Shown here one piece after another: positions 36,484 through 48,909 of a stretch of 64,000 bases of DNA. The stretch is from Auanema rhodensis (lineage: Eukaryota > Nematoda > Chromadorea > Rhabditida > Rhabditidae), in contig OZ059896.1 in assembly GCA_964057225.1 (NCBI GenBank), positions 19,092,501-19,156,500 of the forward strand, read 5' to 3'. Each line of letters begins with the position of its first letter. Position 1 is the stretch's first letter. Below the pieces are notes generated by a model. It saw nothing but the letters and a program-made list of their open reading frames with translations. It did not search any database and was not told the origin of the DNA. The position numbers and the translations under genes were made by a program.

Positions 36484-38239
36484 AAATCTGATAACACAGA
36501 TCGACGAAGCTTAAAAATCCGCATCGAATGCACTACACTACATTGAGAAACGCTTAATACAAAAATTAGTTATGATCGTTTGAAAAATGATGCATTAGTG
36601 TATGTTGAGTTTCCATGTACACTCAACATTGCTTCCAAAAACATTTTGACAAAAATTTTTTCGAAAAATTTCAAAATAATTTAGCAAAAAGTAGATGTTT
36701 TTAGATTCCTTTTTTCAAGGCAAAGATGATGGACAATGTTATTCAACGAAAAAATTAATTCTTCAGGGTGAAAATCGAGGATATAAGTGTGAACTTATAT
36801 CAGTTGATATCTCGGTGCATTTTTAAGCTAGCGCAAATCTGATAACACAGATCGACGCAGCTTAAAAATCCGCATCGAATGCACTATACTACATTGAGAA
36901 ACGCTTAATACAAAAATTAGTTATGATCGTTTGAAAAATGATGCATTAGTGTATGTTGAGTTTCCATGTACACTCAACATTGCTTCCAAAAACATTTTGA
37001 CAAAAATTTTTTCGAAAAATTTCAAAATAATTTAGCAAAAAGTAGATGTTTTTAGATTCCTTTTTTCAAGGCAAAGACGATGGACAATGTTATTCAACGA
37101 AAAAATTAATTCTTCAGGGTGAAAATCGAGGATATAAGTGTGAACTTATATCAGTTGATATCTCGGTGCATTTTTAAGCTAGCGCAAATCTCATAACACA
37201 GATCGACGCAGCTTAAAAATCCGCATCGAATGCACTATACTACATTGAGGAACGCTTAATACAAAAATTAGTTATGATCGTTTGAAAAATGATGCATTAG
37301 TGTATGTTGAGTTTCCATGTACACTCAACATTGCTTCCAAAAACATTTTGACAAAAATTTTTTCGAAAAATTTCAAAATAATTTAGCAAAAAGTAGATGT
37401 TTTTAGATTCCTTTTTTCAAGGCAAAGACGATGGACATTGTTATTCAACGAAAAAATTAATTCTTCAGGGTGAAAATCGAGGATATAAGTGTGAACATAT
37501 ATCAGTTGATATCTCGGTGCATTTTTAAGCTAGCGCAAATCTGATAACACAGATCGACGCAGCTTAAAAATCCGCATCGAATGCACTATACTACATTGAG
37601 AAACGCTTAATACAAAAATTAGTTATGATCGTTTGAAAAATGATGCATTAGTGTATGTTGAGTTTCCATGTACACTCAACATTGCTTCCAAAAACATTTT
37701 GACAAAATTTTTTTCGAAAAATTTCTAAATAATTTAGCAAAAAGTAGATGTTTTTAGATTTCTTTTTTCAAGGCAAAGACGATGGACAATGTTATTCAAC
37801 GAAAAAATTAATTCTTCAGGGTGAAAATCGAGGATATAAGTGTGAACTTATATCAGTTGATATCTCGGTGCATTTTTAAGCTAGCGCAAATCTCATAACA
37901 CAGATCGACGCAGCTTAAAAATCCGCATCGAATGCACTATACTACATTGAGAAACGCTTAATACAAAAATTAGTTATGATCGTTTTAAAAATGATGCATT
38001 AGTGTATGTTGAGTTTCCATGTACACTCAACATTGCTTCCAAAAACATTTTGACAAAAATTTTTTTGAAAAATTTCAAAAAAAATTTAGCAAAAAGTAGA
38101 TGTTTTTAGATTCCTTTTTTCAAGGCAAAGACGATGGACAATGTTATTCAACGAAAAAATTAATTCTTCAGGGTGAAAATCGAGGATATAAGTGTGAACT
38201 TATATCAGTTGATATCTCGGTGCATTTTTAAGCTAGCGC
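36484..38239 (+). repeat. 5-monomer unit (1756 bp), copy 2
   Basis: All markers of copy 1 recur shifted by exactly 1756 bp: GACGAAGCTT near 36506, GAGGAACGC near 37247, and the one-base-longer CAAAAAAAATTTAG monomer at 37888. This is a direct tandem duplication of the preceding five monomers. Confidence 0.9.
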
Positions 38240-39643
38240 AAATCTCATAACACAGATCGACGCAGCTTAAAAATCCGCATCGAATGCACTATACTACATT
38301 GAGAAACGCTTAATACAAAAATTAGTTATGATCGTTTGAAAAATGATGCATTAGTGTATGTTGAGTTTCCATGTACACTCAACATTGCTTCCAAAAACAT
38401 TTTGACAAAAATTTTTTCGAAAAATTTCAAAATAATTTAGCAAAAAGTAGATGTTTTTAGATTCCTTTTTTCAAGGCAAAGACGATGGACAATGTTATTC
38501 AACGAAAAAATTAATTCTTCAGGGTGAAAATCGAGGATATAAGTGTGAACTTATATCAGTTGATATATCGGTGCATTTTTAAGCTAGCGCAAATCTGATA
38601 ACACAGATCGACGCAGCTTAAAAATCCGCATCGAATGCACTATACTACATTGAGAAACGCTTAATACAAAAATTAGTTATGATCGTTTGAAAAATGATGC
38701 ATTAGTGTATGTTGAGTTTCCATGTACATTCAACATTGCTTCCAAAAACATTTTGACAAAAATTTTTTCGAAAAATTTCAAAATAATTTAGCAAAAAGTA
38801 GATGTTTTTAGATTCCTTTTTCCAAGGCAAAGACGATGGACATTGTTATTCAACGAAAAAATTAATTCTTCAGGGTGAAAATCGAGGATATAAGTGTGAA
38901 CTTATATCAGTTGATATCTCGGTGCATTTTTAAGCTAGCGCAAATCTGATAACACAGATCGACGCAGCTTAAAAATCCGCATCGAATGCACTATACTACA
39001 TTGAGAAACGCTTAATACAAAAATTAGTTATGATCGTTTTAAAAATGATGCATTAGTGTATGTTGAGTTTCCATGTACATTCAACATTGCTTCCAAAAAC
39101 ATTTTGACAAAAATTTTTTCGAAAAATTTCAAAATAATTTAGCAAAAAGTAGATGTTTTTAGATTCCTTTTTTCAAGGCAAAGACGATGGACAATGTTAT
39201 TCAACGAAAAAATTAATTCTTCAGGGTGAAAATCGAGGATATAAGTGTGAACTTATATCAGTTGATATCTCGGTGCATTTTTAAGCTAGCGCAAATCTCA
39301 TAACACAGATCGACGCAGCTTAAAAATCCGCATCGAATGCACTATACTACATTGAGAAACGCTTAATACAAAAATTAGTTATGATCGTTTGAAAAATGAT
39401 GCATTAGTGTATGTTGAGTTTCCATGTACACTCAACATTGCTTCCAAAAACATTTTGACAAAAATTTTTCCGAAAAATTTCAAAATAATTTAGCAAAAAG
39501 TAGATGTTTTTAGATTCCTTTTTTCAAGGCAAAGACGATGGACATTGTTATTCAACGAAAAAATTAATTCTTCAGGGTGAAAATCGAGGATATAAGTGTG
39601 AACTTATATCAGTTGATATCTCGGTGCATTTTTAAGCTAGCGC
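38240..39643 (+). repeat. Four linking monomers, 38.2-39.6 kb
   Basis: Four 351-bp monomers with ACATTCAAC (38591, 38942), CGTTTTAAAAATG (38942), TTTTCCAAGG (38591) and TTTTTCCGAAA (39293). They belong to no repeated block that I could trace. Confidence 0.75.
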
Positions 39644-41047
39644 AAATCTCATAACACAGATCGACGCAGCTTAAAAATCCGCATCGAATGCACTATACTA
39701 CATTGAGAAACGCTTAATACAAAAATTAGTTATGATCGTTTGAAAAATGATGCATTAGTGTATGTTGAGTTTCCATGTACATTCAACATTGCTTCCAAAA
39801 ACATTTTGACAAAAATTTTTTCGAAAAATTTCAAAATAATTTAGCAAAAAGTAGATGTTTTTAGATTCCTTTTTTCAAGGCAAAGACGATGGACATTGTT
39901 ATTCAACGAAAAAATTAATTCTTCATTGTGAAAATCGAGGATATAAGTGTGAACTTATATCAGTTGATATCTCGGTGCATTTTTAAGCTAGCGCAAATCT
40001 CATAACACAGATCGACGCAGCTTAAAAATCCGCATCGAATGCACTATACTACATCGAGAAACGCTTAATACAAAAATTAGTTATGATCGTTTGAAAAATG
40101 ATGCATTAGTGTATGTTGAGTTTCCATGTACACTCAACATTGCTTCCAAAAACATTTTGACAAAAATTTTTTCGAAAAATTTCAAAATAATTTAGCAAAA
40201 AGTAGATGTTTTTAGATTCCTTTTTTCAAGGCAAAGACGATGGACAATGTTATTCAACGAAAAAATTAATTCTTCAGGGTGAAAATCGAGGATATAAGTG
40301 TGAACTTATATCAGTTGATATATCGGTGCATTTTTAAGCTAGCGCAAATCTGATAACACAGATCGACGCAGCTTAAAAATCCGCATCGAATGCACTATAC
40401 TACATTGAGAAACGCTTAATACAAAAATTAGTTATGATCGTTTGAAAAATGATGCATTAGTGTATGTTGAGTTTCCATGTACACTCAACATTGCTTCCAA
40501 AAACATTTTGACAAAAATTTTTTTGAAAAATTTCAAAATAATTTAGCAAAAAGTAGATGTTTTTAGATTCCTTTTTTCAAGGCAAAGACGATGGACAATG
40601 TTATTCAACGAAAAAATTAATTCTTCAGGGTGAAAATCGAGGATATAAGTGTGAACTTATATCAGTTGATATATCGGTGCATTTTTAAGCTAGCGCAAAT
40701 CTGATAACACAGATCGACGCAGCTTAAAAATCCGCATCGAATGCACTATACTACATTGAGAAACGCTTAATACAAAAATTAGTTATGATCGTTTGAAAAA
40801 TGATGCATTAGTGTATGTTGAGTTTCCATGTACACTCAACATTGCTTCCAAAAACATTTTGACAAAAATTTTTTCGAAAAATTTCAAAATAATTTAGCAA
40901 AAAGTAGATGTTTTTAGATTCCTTTTTTCAAGGCAAAGACGATGGACAATGTTATTCAACGAAAAAATTAATTCTTCAGGGTGAAAATCGAGGATATAAG
41001 TGTGAACTTATATCAGTTGATATATCGGTGCATTTTTAAGCTAGCGC

Positions 41048-41347
41048 AAATCTGATAACACAGATCGACGCAGCTTAAAAATCCGCATCGAATGCACTAT
41101 ACTACATTGAGAAACGCTTAATACAAAAATTAGTTATGATCGTTTGAAAAATGATGCATTAGTGTATGTTGAGTTTCCATGTACACTCAACATTGCTTCG
41201 AAAAACATTTTGACAAAAATTTTTTTGAAAAAGACGAGACGATGGACAATGTTATTCAACGAAAAAATTAATTCTTCAGGGTGAAAATCGAGGATATAAG
41301 TGTGAACTTATATCAGTTGATATATCGGTGCATTTTTAAGCTAGCGC
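41048..41347 (+). repeat. Truncated 300-bp monomer 1
   Basis: Monomer positions 186-241 are missing and GACGA is added at the junction, which reads GAAAAAGACGAGACGATGG. The net change is -51 bp. The copy also has GCTTCGAAAAAC in place of GCTTCCAAAAAC. The added GACGA repeats the five bases after the junction. Confidence 0.93.
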
Positions 41348-42049
41348 AAATCTGATAACACAGATCGACGCAGCTTAAAAATCCGCATCGAATGCACTAT
41401 ACTACATTGAGAAACGCTTAATACAAAAATTAGTTATGATCGTTTGAAAAATGATGCATTAGTGTATGTTGAGTTTCCATGTACACTCAACATTGCTTCC
41501 AAAAACATTTTGACAAAAATTTTTTTGAAAAATTTCAAAATAATTTAGCAAAAAGTAGATGTTTTTAGATTCCTTTTTTCAAGGCAAAGACGATGGACAA
41601 TGTTATTCAACGAAAAAATTAATTCTTCAGGGTGAAAATCGAGGATATAAGTGTGAACTTATATCAGTTGATATATCGGTGCATTTTTAAGCTAGCGCAA
41701 ATCTCATAACACAGATCGACGCAGCTTAAAAATCCGCATCGAATGCACTATACTACATTGAGAAACGCTTAATACAAAAATTAGTTATGATCGTTTGAAA
41801 AATGATGCATTAGTGTATGTTGAGTTTCCATGTACACTCAACATTGCTTCCAAAAACATTTTGACAAAAATTTTTTCGAAAAATTTCAAAATAATTTAGC
41901 AAAAAGTAGATGTTTTTAGATTCCTTTTTTCAAGGCAAAGACGATGGACAATGTTATTCAACGAAAAAATTAATTCTTCAGGGTGAAAATCGAGGATATA
42001 AGTGTGAACTTATATCAGTTGATATATCGGTGCATTTTTAAGCTAGCGC

Positions 42050-42349
42050 AAATCTGATAACACAGATCGACGCAGCTTAAAAATCCGCATCGAATGCACT
42101 ATACTACATTGAGAAACGCTTAATACAAAAATTAGTTATGATCGTTTGAAAAATGATGCATTAGTGTATGTTGAGTTTCCATGTACACTCAACATTGCTT
42201 CGAAAAACATTTTGACAAAAATTTTTTTGAAAAAGACGAGACGATGGACAATGTTATTCAACGAAAAAATTAATTCTTCAGGGTGAAAATCGAGGATATA
42301 AGTGTGAACTTATATCAGTTGATATCTCGGTGCATTTTTAAGCTAGCGC
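42050..42349 (+). repeat. Truncated 300-bp monomer 2
   Basis: It has the same junction and the same GCTTCGAAAAAC change as the copy at 41048, 1002 bp upstream (one truncated plus two full monomers), so both descend from one deletion. It ends in TATCTCGG where the first ends in TATATCGG. Confidence 0.93.
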
Positions 42350-43753
42350 AAATCTCATAACACAGATCGACGCAGCTTAAAAATCCGCATCGAATGCACT
42401 ATACTACATTGAGAAACGCTTAATACAAAAATTAGTTATGATCGTTTGAAAAATGATGCATTAGTGTATGTTGAGTTTCCATGTACATTCAACATTGCTT
42501 CCAAAAACATTTTGACAAAAATTTTTTCGAAAAATTTCAAAATAATTTAGCAAAAAGTAGATGTTTTTAGATTCCTTTTTTCAAGGCAAAGACGATGGAC
42601 ATTGTTATTCAACGAAAAAATTAATTCTTCATTGTGAAAATCGAGGATATAAGTGTGAACTTATATCAGTTGATATCTCGGTGCATTTTTAAGCTAGCGC
42701 AAATCTCATAACACAGATCGACGCAGCTTAAAAATCCGCATCGAATGCACTATACTACATCGAGAAACGCTTAATACAAAAATTAGTTATGATCGTTTGA
42801 AAAATGATGCATTAGTGTATGTTGAGTTTCCATGTACACTCAACATTGCTTCCAAAAACATTTTGACAAAAATTTTTTCGAAAAATTTCAAAATAATTTA
42901 GCAAAAAGTAGATGTTTTTAGATTCCTTTTTTCAAGGCAAAGACGATGGACAATGTTATTCAACGAAAAAATTAATTCTTCAGGGTGAAAATCGAGGATA
43001 TAAGTGTGAACTTATATCAGTTGATATATCGGTGCATTTTTAAGCTAGCGCAAATCTGATAACACAGATCGACGCAGCTTAAAAATCCGCATCGAATGCA
43101 CTATACTACATTGAGAAACGCTTAATACAAAAATTAGTTATGATCGTTTGAAAAATGATGCATTAGTGTATGTTGAGTTTCCATGTACACTCAACATTGC
43201 TTCCAAAAACATTTTGACAAAAATTTTTTTGAAAAATTTCAAAATAATTTAGCAAAAAGTAGATGTTTTTAGATTCCTTTTTTCAAGGCAAAGACGATGG
43301 ACAATGTTATTCAACGAAAAAATTAATTCTTCAGGGTGAAAATCGAGGATATAAGTGTGAACTTATATCAGTTGATATATCGGTGCATTTTTAAGCTAGC
43401 GCAAATCTGATAACACAGATCGACGCAGCTTAAAAATCCGCATCGAATGCACTATACTACATTGAGAAACGCTTAATACAAAAATTAGTTATGATCGTTT
43501 GAAAAATGATGCATTAGTGTATGTTGAGTTTCCATGTACACTCAACATTGCTTCCAAAAACATTTTGACAAAAATTTTTTCGAAAAATTTCAAAATAATT
43601 TAGCAAAAAGTAGATGTTTTTAGATTCCTTTTTTCAAGGCAAAGACGATGGACAATGTTATTCAACGAAAAAATTAATTCTTCAGGGTGAAAATCGAGGA
43701 TATAAGTGTGAACTTATATCAGTTGATATATCGGTGCATTTTTAAGCTAGCGC

Positions 43754-44053
43754 AAATCTGATAACACAGATCGACGCAGCTTAAAAATCCGCATCGAATG
43801 CACTATACTACATTGAGAAACGCTTAATACAAAAATTAGTTATGATCGTTTGAAAAATGATGCATTAGTGTATGTTGAGTTTCCATGTACACTCAACATT
43901 GCTTCGAAAAACATTTTGACAAAAATTTTTTTGAAAAAGACGAGACGATGGACAATGTTATTCAACGAAAAAATTAATTCTTCAGGGTGAAAATCGAGGA
44001 TATAAGTGTGAACTTATATCAGTTGATATATCGGTGCATTTTTAAGCTAGCGC
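43754..44053 (+). repeat. Truncated 300-bp monomer 3
   Basis: Counterpart of the copy at 41048 in the second 2706-bp unit, with the same GACGAGACGATGG junction, GCTTCGAAAAAC change and TATATCGG ending. Confidence 0.93.
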
Positions 44054-44755
44054 AAATCTGATAACACAGATCGACGCAGCTTAAAAATCCGCATCGAATG
44101 CACTATACTACATTGAGAAACGCTTAATACAAAAATTAGTTATGATCGTTTGAAAAATGATGCATTAGTGTATGTTGAGTTTCCATGTACACTCAACATT
44201 GCTTCCAAAAACATTTTGACAAAAATTTTTTTGAAAAATTTCAAAATAATTTAGCAAAAAGTAGATGTTTTTAGATTCCTTTTTTCAAGGCAAAGACGAT
44301 GGACAATGTTATTCAACGAAAAAATTAATTCTTCAGGGTGAAAATCGAGGATATAAGTGTGAACTTATATCAGTTGATATATCGGTGCATTTTTAAGCTA
44401 GCGCAAATCTCATAACACAGATCGACGCAGCTTAAAAATCCGCATCGAATGCACTATACTACATTGAGAAACGCTTAATACAAAAATTAGTTATGATCGT
44501 TTGAAAAATGATGCATTAGTGTATGTTGAGTTTCCATGTACACTCAACATTGCTTCCAAAAACATTTTGACAAAAATTTTTTCGAAAAATTTCAAAATAA
44601 TTTAGCAAAAAGTAGATGTTTTTAGATTCCTTTTTTCAAGGCAAAGACGATGGACAATGTTATTCAACGAAAAAATTAATTCTTCAGGGTGAAAATCGAG
44701 GATATAAGTGTGAACTTATATCAGTTGATATATCGGTGCATTTTTAAGCTAGCGC

Positions 44756-45055
44756 AAATCTGATAACACAGATCGACGCAGCTTAAAAATCCGCATCGAA
44801 TGCACTATACTACATTGAGAAACGCTTAATACAAAAATTAGTTATGATCGTTTGAAAAATGATGCATTAGTGTATGTTGAGTTTCCATGTACACTCAACA
44901 TTGCTTCGAAAAACATTTTGACAAAAATTTTTTTGAAAAAGACGAGACGATGGACAATGTTATTCAACGAAAAAATTAATTCTTCAGGGTGAAAATCGAG
45001 GATATAAGTGTGAACTTATATCAGTTGATATCTCGGTGCATTTTTAAGCTAGCGC
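44756..45055 (+). repeat. Truncated 300-bp monomer 4
   Basis: Counterpart of the copy at 42050 in the second 2706-bp unit, with the same junction and TATCTCGG ending. It is the last truncated monomer in the window. Confidence 0.93.
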
Positions 45056-45757
45056 AAATCTCATAACACAGATCGACGCAGCTTAAAAATCCGCATCGAA
45101 TGCACTATACTACATTGAGAAACGCTTAATACAAAAATTAGTTATGATCGTTTGAAAAATGATGCATTAGTGTATGTTGAGTTTCCATGTACACTCAACA
45201 TTGCTTCCAAAAACATTTTGACAAAAATTTTTTCGAAAAATTTCAAAATAATTTAGCAAAAAGTAGATGTTTTTAGATTCCTTTTTTCAAGGCAAAGACG
45301 ATGGACAATGTTATTCAACGAAAAAATTAATTCTTCAGGGTGAAAATCGAGGATATAAGTGTGAACTTATATCAGTTGATATATCGGTGCATTTTTAAGC
45401 TAGCGCAAATCTGATAACACAGATCGACGCAGCTTAAAAATCCGCATCGAATGCACTATACTACATTGAGAAACGCTTAATACAAAAATTAGTTATGATC
45501 GTTTGAAAAATGATGCATTAGTGTATGTTGAGTTTCCATGTACACTCAACATTGCTTCCAAAAACATTTTGACAAAAATTTTTTTGAAAAATTTCAAAAT
45601 AATTTAGCAAAAAGTAGATGTTTTTAGATTCCTTTTTTCAAGGCAAAGACGATGGACAATGTTATTCAACGAAAAAATTAATTCTTCAGGGTGAAAATCG
45701 AGGATATAAGTGTGAACTTATATCAGTTGATATCTCGGTGCATTTTTAAGCTAGCGC
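45056..45757 (+). repeat. Two linking monomers
   Basis: The monomers at 45056 and 45407 resemble the types at 42701 and 43052 but lack ACATCGAG. The second has TTTTTTTGAAAAA, the last such intact copy in the window. Confidence 0.75.
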
Positions 45758-48700
45758 AAATCTCATAACACAGATCGACGCAGCTTAAAAATCCGCATCG
45801 AATGCACTATACTACATTGAGAAACGCTTAATACAAAAATTAGTTATGATCGTTTGAAAAATGATGCATTAGTGTATGTTGAGTTTCCATGTACATTCAA
45901 CATTGCTTCCAAAAACATTTTGACAAAAATTTTTTCGAAAAATTTCAAAATAATTTAGCAAAAAGTAGATGTTGTTAGATTCCTTTTTTCAAGGCAAAGA
46001 CGATGGACAATGTTATTCAACGAAAAAATTAATTCTTCAGGGTGAAAATCGAGAATATAAGTGTGAACTTATATCAGTTGATATATCGGTGCATTTTCAA
46101 GCTAGCGCAAATCTGATAACACAGATCGACGCAGCTTAAAAATCCGCATCGAATGCACTATACTACATTGAGAAACGCTTAATACAAAAATTAGTTATGA
46201 TCGTTTGAAAAATGATGCATTAGTGTATGTTGAGTTTCCATGTACACTCAACATTGCTTCCAAAAACATTTTGACAAAAATTTTTTCGAAAAATTTCAAA
46301 ATAATTTAGCAAAAAGTAGATGTTGTTAGATTCCTTTTTTCACGGCAAAGACGATGGACATTGTTATTCAACGAAAAAATTAATTCTTCAGGGTGAAAAT
46401 CGAGGATATAAGTGTGAACTTATATCAGTTGATATCTCGGTGCATTTTTAAGCTAGCGCAAATCTGATAACACAGATCGACGCAGCTTAAAAATCCGCAT
46501 CGAATGCACTACACTACATTGAGAAACGCTTAATACAAAAATTAGTTATGATCGTTTGAAAAATGATGCATTAGTGTATGTTGAGTTTCCATGTACACTC
46601 AACATTGCTTCCAAAAACATTTTGACAAAAATTTTTTCGAAAAATTTCAAAATAATTTAGCAAAAAGTAGATGTTTTTAGATTCCTTTTTTCAAGGCAAA
46701 GACGATGGACAATGTTATTCAACGAAAAAATTAATTCTTCAGGGTGAAAATCGAGGATATAAGTGTGAACTTATATCAGTTGATATATCGGTGCATTTTT
46801 AAGCTAGCGCAAATCTGATAACACAGATCGACGCAGCTTAAAAATCCGCATCGAATGCACTATACTACATTGAAAAACGCTTAATACAAAAATTAGTTAT
46901 GATCGTTTGAAAAATGATGCATTAGTGTATGTTGAGTTTCCATGTACACTCAACATTGCTTCCAAAAACATTTTGACAAAAATTTTTTCGAAAAATTTCA
47001 AAATAATTTAGCAAAAAGTAGATGTTTTTAGATTCCTTTTTTCAAGGCAAATGACGATGGACAATGTTATTCAACGAAAAAATTAATTCTTCAGGGTGAA
47101 AATCGAGGATATAAGTGTGAACTTATATCAGTTGATATATCGGTGCATTTTTAAGCTAGCGCAAATCTGATAACACAGATCGACGCAGCTTAAAAATCCG
47201 CATCGAATGCACTATACTTCATTGAGAAACGCTTAATACAAAAATTAGTTATGATCGTTTGAAAAATGATGCATTAGTGTATGTTGAGTTTCCATGTACA
47301 CTCAACATTGCTTCCAAAAACATTTTGACAAAACTTTTTTCGAAAAATTTCAAAATAATTTAGCAAAAAGTAGATGTTGTTAGATTCCTTTTTTCAAGGC
47401 AAAGACGATGGACAATGTTATTCAACGAAAAAATTAATTCTTCAGGGTGAAAATCGAGGATATAAGTGTGAACTTATATCAGTTGATATCTCGGTGCATT
47501 TTTAAGCTAGCGCAAATCTGATAACACAGATCGACGCAGCTTAAAAATCCGCATCGAATGCACCACACTACATTGAGAAACGCTTAATACAAAAATTAGT
47601 TATGATCGTTTGAAAAATGATGCATTAGTGTATGTTGAGTTTCCATGTACACTCAACATTGCTTCCAAAAACATTTTGACAAAAATTTTTTCGAAAAATT
47701 TCAAAATAATTTAGCAAAAAGTAGATGTTTTTAGATTCCTTTTTTCACGGCAAAGACGATGGACATTGTTATTCAACGAAAAAATTAATTCTTCATTGTG
47801 AAAATCGAGGATATAAGTGTGAACTTATATCAGTTGATATCTCGGTGCATTTTTAAGCTAGCGCAAATCTCATAACACAGATCGACGCAGCTTAAAAATC
47901 CGCATCGAATGCACTATACTACATTGAGAAACGCTTAATACAAAAATTAGTTATGATCGTTTGAAAAATGATGCATTAGTGTATGTTGAGTTTCCATGTA
48001 CACTCAATATTGCTTCCAAAAACATTTTGACAAAAATTTTTTCGAAAAATTTCAAAATAATTTAGCAAAAAGTAGATGTTGTTAGATTCCTTTTTTCAAG
48101 GCAAAGACAATGGACAATGTTATTCAACGAAAAAATTAATTCTTCAGGGTGAAAATCGAGGATATATGTGTGAACTTATATCAGTTGATATCTCGGTGCA
48201 TTTTTAAGCTAGCGCAAATCTGATAACACAGATCGACGCAGCTTAAAAATCCGCATCGAATGCACTACACTACATTGAGAAACGCTTAATACAAAAATTA
48301 GTTATGATCGTTTGAAAAATGATGCATTAGTGTATGTTGAGTTTCCATGTACACTCAACATTGCTTCTTTTTTGCTAAATTTTTTTGAAAAATTTCAAAA
48401 TAATTTAGCAAAAAGTAGATGTTTTTAGATTCCTTTTTTCAAGGCAAAGACGATGGACAATGTTATTCAACGAAAAAATTAATTCTTCAGGGTGAAAATC
48501 GAGGATATAAGTGCGAACTTATATCAGTTGATATCTCGGTGCATTTTTAAGCTAGCGCAAATCTCATAACACAGATCGACGCAGATTAAAAATTCGCATC
48601 GAATGCACTATACTACATTGAGAAACGCATAATACAAAAATTAGTTATGATCGTTTGAAAAATGATGCATTAGTGTATGTTGAGTTTCCATGTACACTCA

Positions 48701-48909
48701 ACATTGCTTCCAAAAACATTTTGACAAAAATTTTTTCGAAAAATTTCAAAATAATTTAGCAAAAAGTAGATGTTTTTAGATTCCTTTTTTCAAGGCAAAG
48801 ACGATGGACAATGTTATTCAACGAAAAAATTAATTCTTCAGGGTGAAAATCGAGGATATAAGTGTGAACTTATATCAGTTGATATCTCGGTGCATTTTTA
48901 AGCTAGCGC
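45758..48909 (+). repeat. 9-monomer unit (3152 bp), copy 1, diverged
   Basis: The first monomer brings in GATGTTGTTAG, absent upstream and common from here on. Later markers are TTCACGGC (46109), TACACTAC (46460), a one-T insertion in CAAATGACG (46811, 352 bp), TACTTCATTGAG with ACAAAACTTTTTTCG (47163), GCACCACAC with CTTCATTGTG (47514), CTCAATATTG with GACAATGG and GATATATGTG (47865), the first palindromic monomer (48216) and a plain one (48559). Confidence 0.8.
48216..48558 (+). repeat. Palindromic 343-bp monomer 1
   Basis: Monomer positions 153-179 (27 bases) are replaced by 19 bases whose main part is the reverse complement of a segment just downstream. The result at 48369-48414 is a near-perfect palindrome: 22-base arms, one mismatch, 2-base centre. 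This copy has TACACTAC and CGTTTGAAAAATG in front, unlike the other two, and shares GTGCGAAC near 48512 with them. Confidence 0.92.

Larger units (their letters stand above)
39644..42349 (+). repeat. Higher-order unit of 8 monomers (2706 bp), copy 1
   Basis: Six full monomers and two 300-bp truncated ones (6 x 351 + 2 x 300 = 2706). Markers: CTTCATTGTG in the first monomer, ACATCGAGAAACG in the second (40051), TTTTTTTGAAAAA in several, then the truncated monomers at 41048 and 42050. All recur 2706 bp downstream. Confidence 0.92.
42350..45055 (+). repeat. Higher-order unit of 8 monomers (2706 bp), copy 2
   Basis: It repeats copy 1 in order: CTTCATTGTG, ACATCGAGAAACG (42757, exactly 2706 bp after 40051), and truncated monomers at 43754 and 44756 with the same TATATCGG / TATCTCGG difference. 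From 45056 the match ends. Confidence 0.92.

Noticed and set aside
39644-45055. The large exact duplications as pure assembly artefact
   Set aside because: They cannot be excluded from sequence alone, but block shifts differ (1755, 1756, 2706, 3159, 3509 bp), the blocks are nested, and older copies carry private changes, which fits real unequal exchange better. It is kept as a check, not as the main reading.
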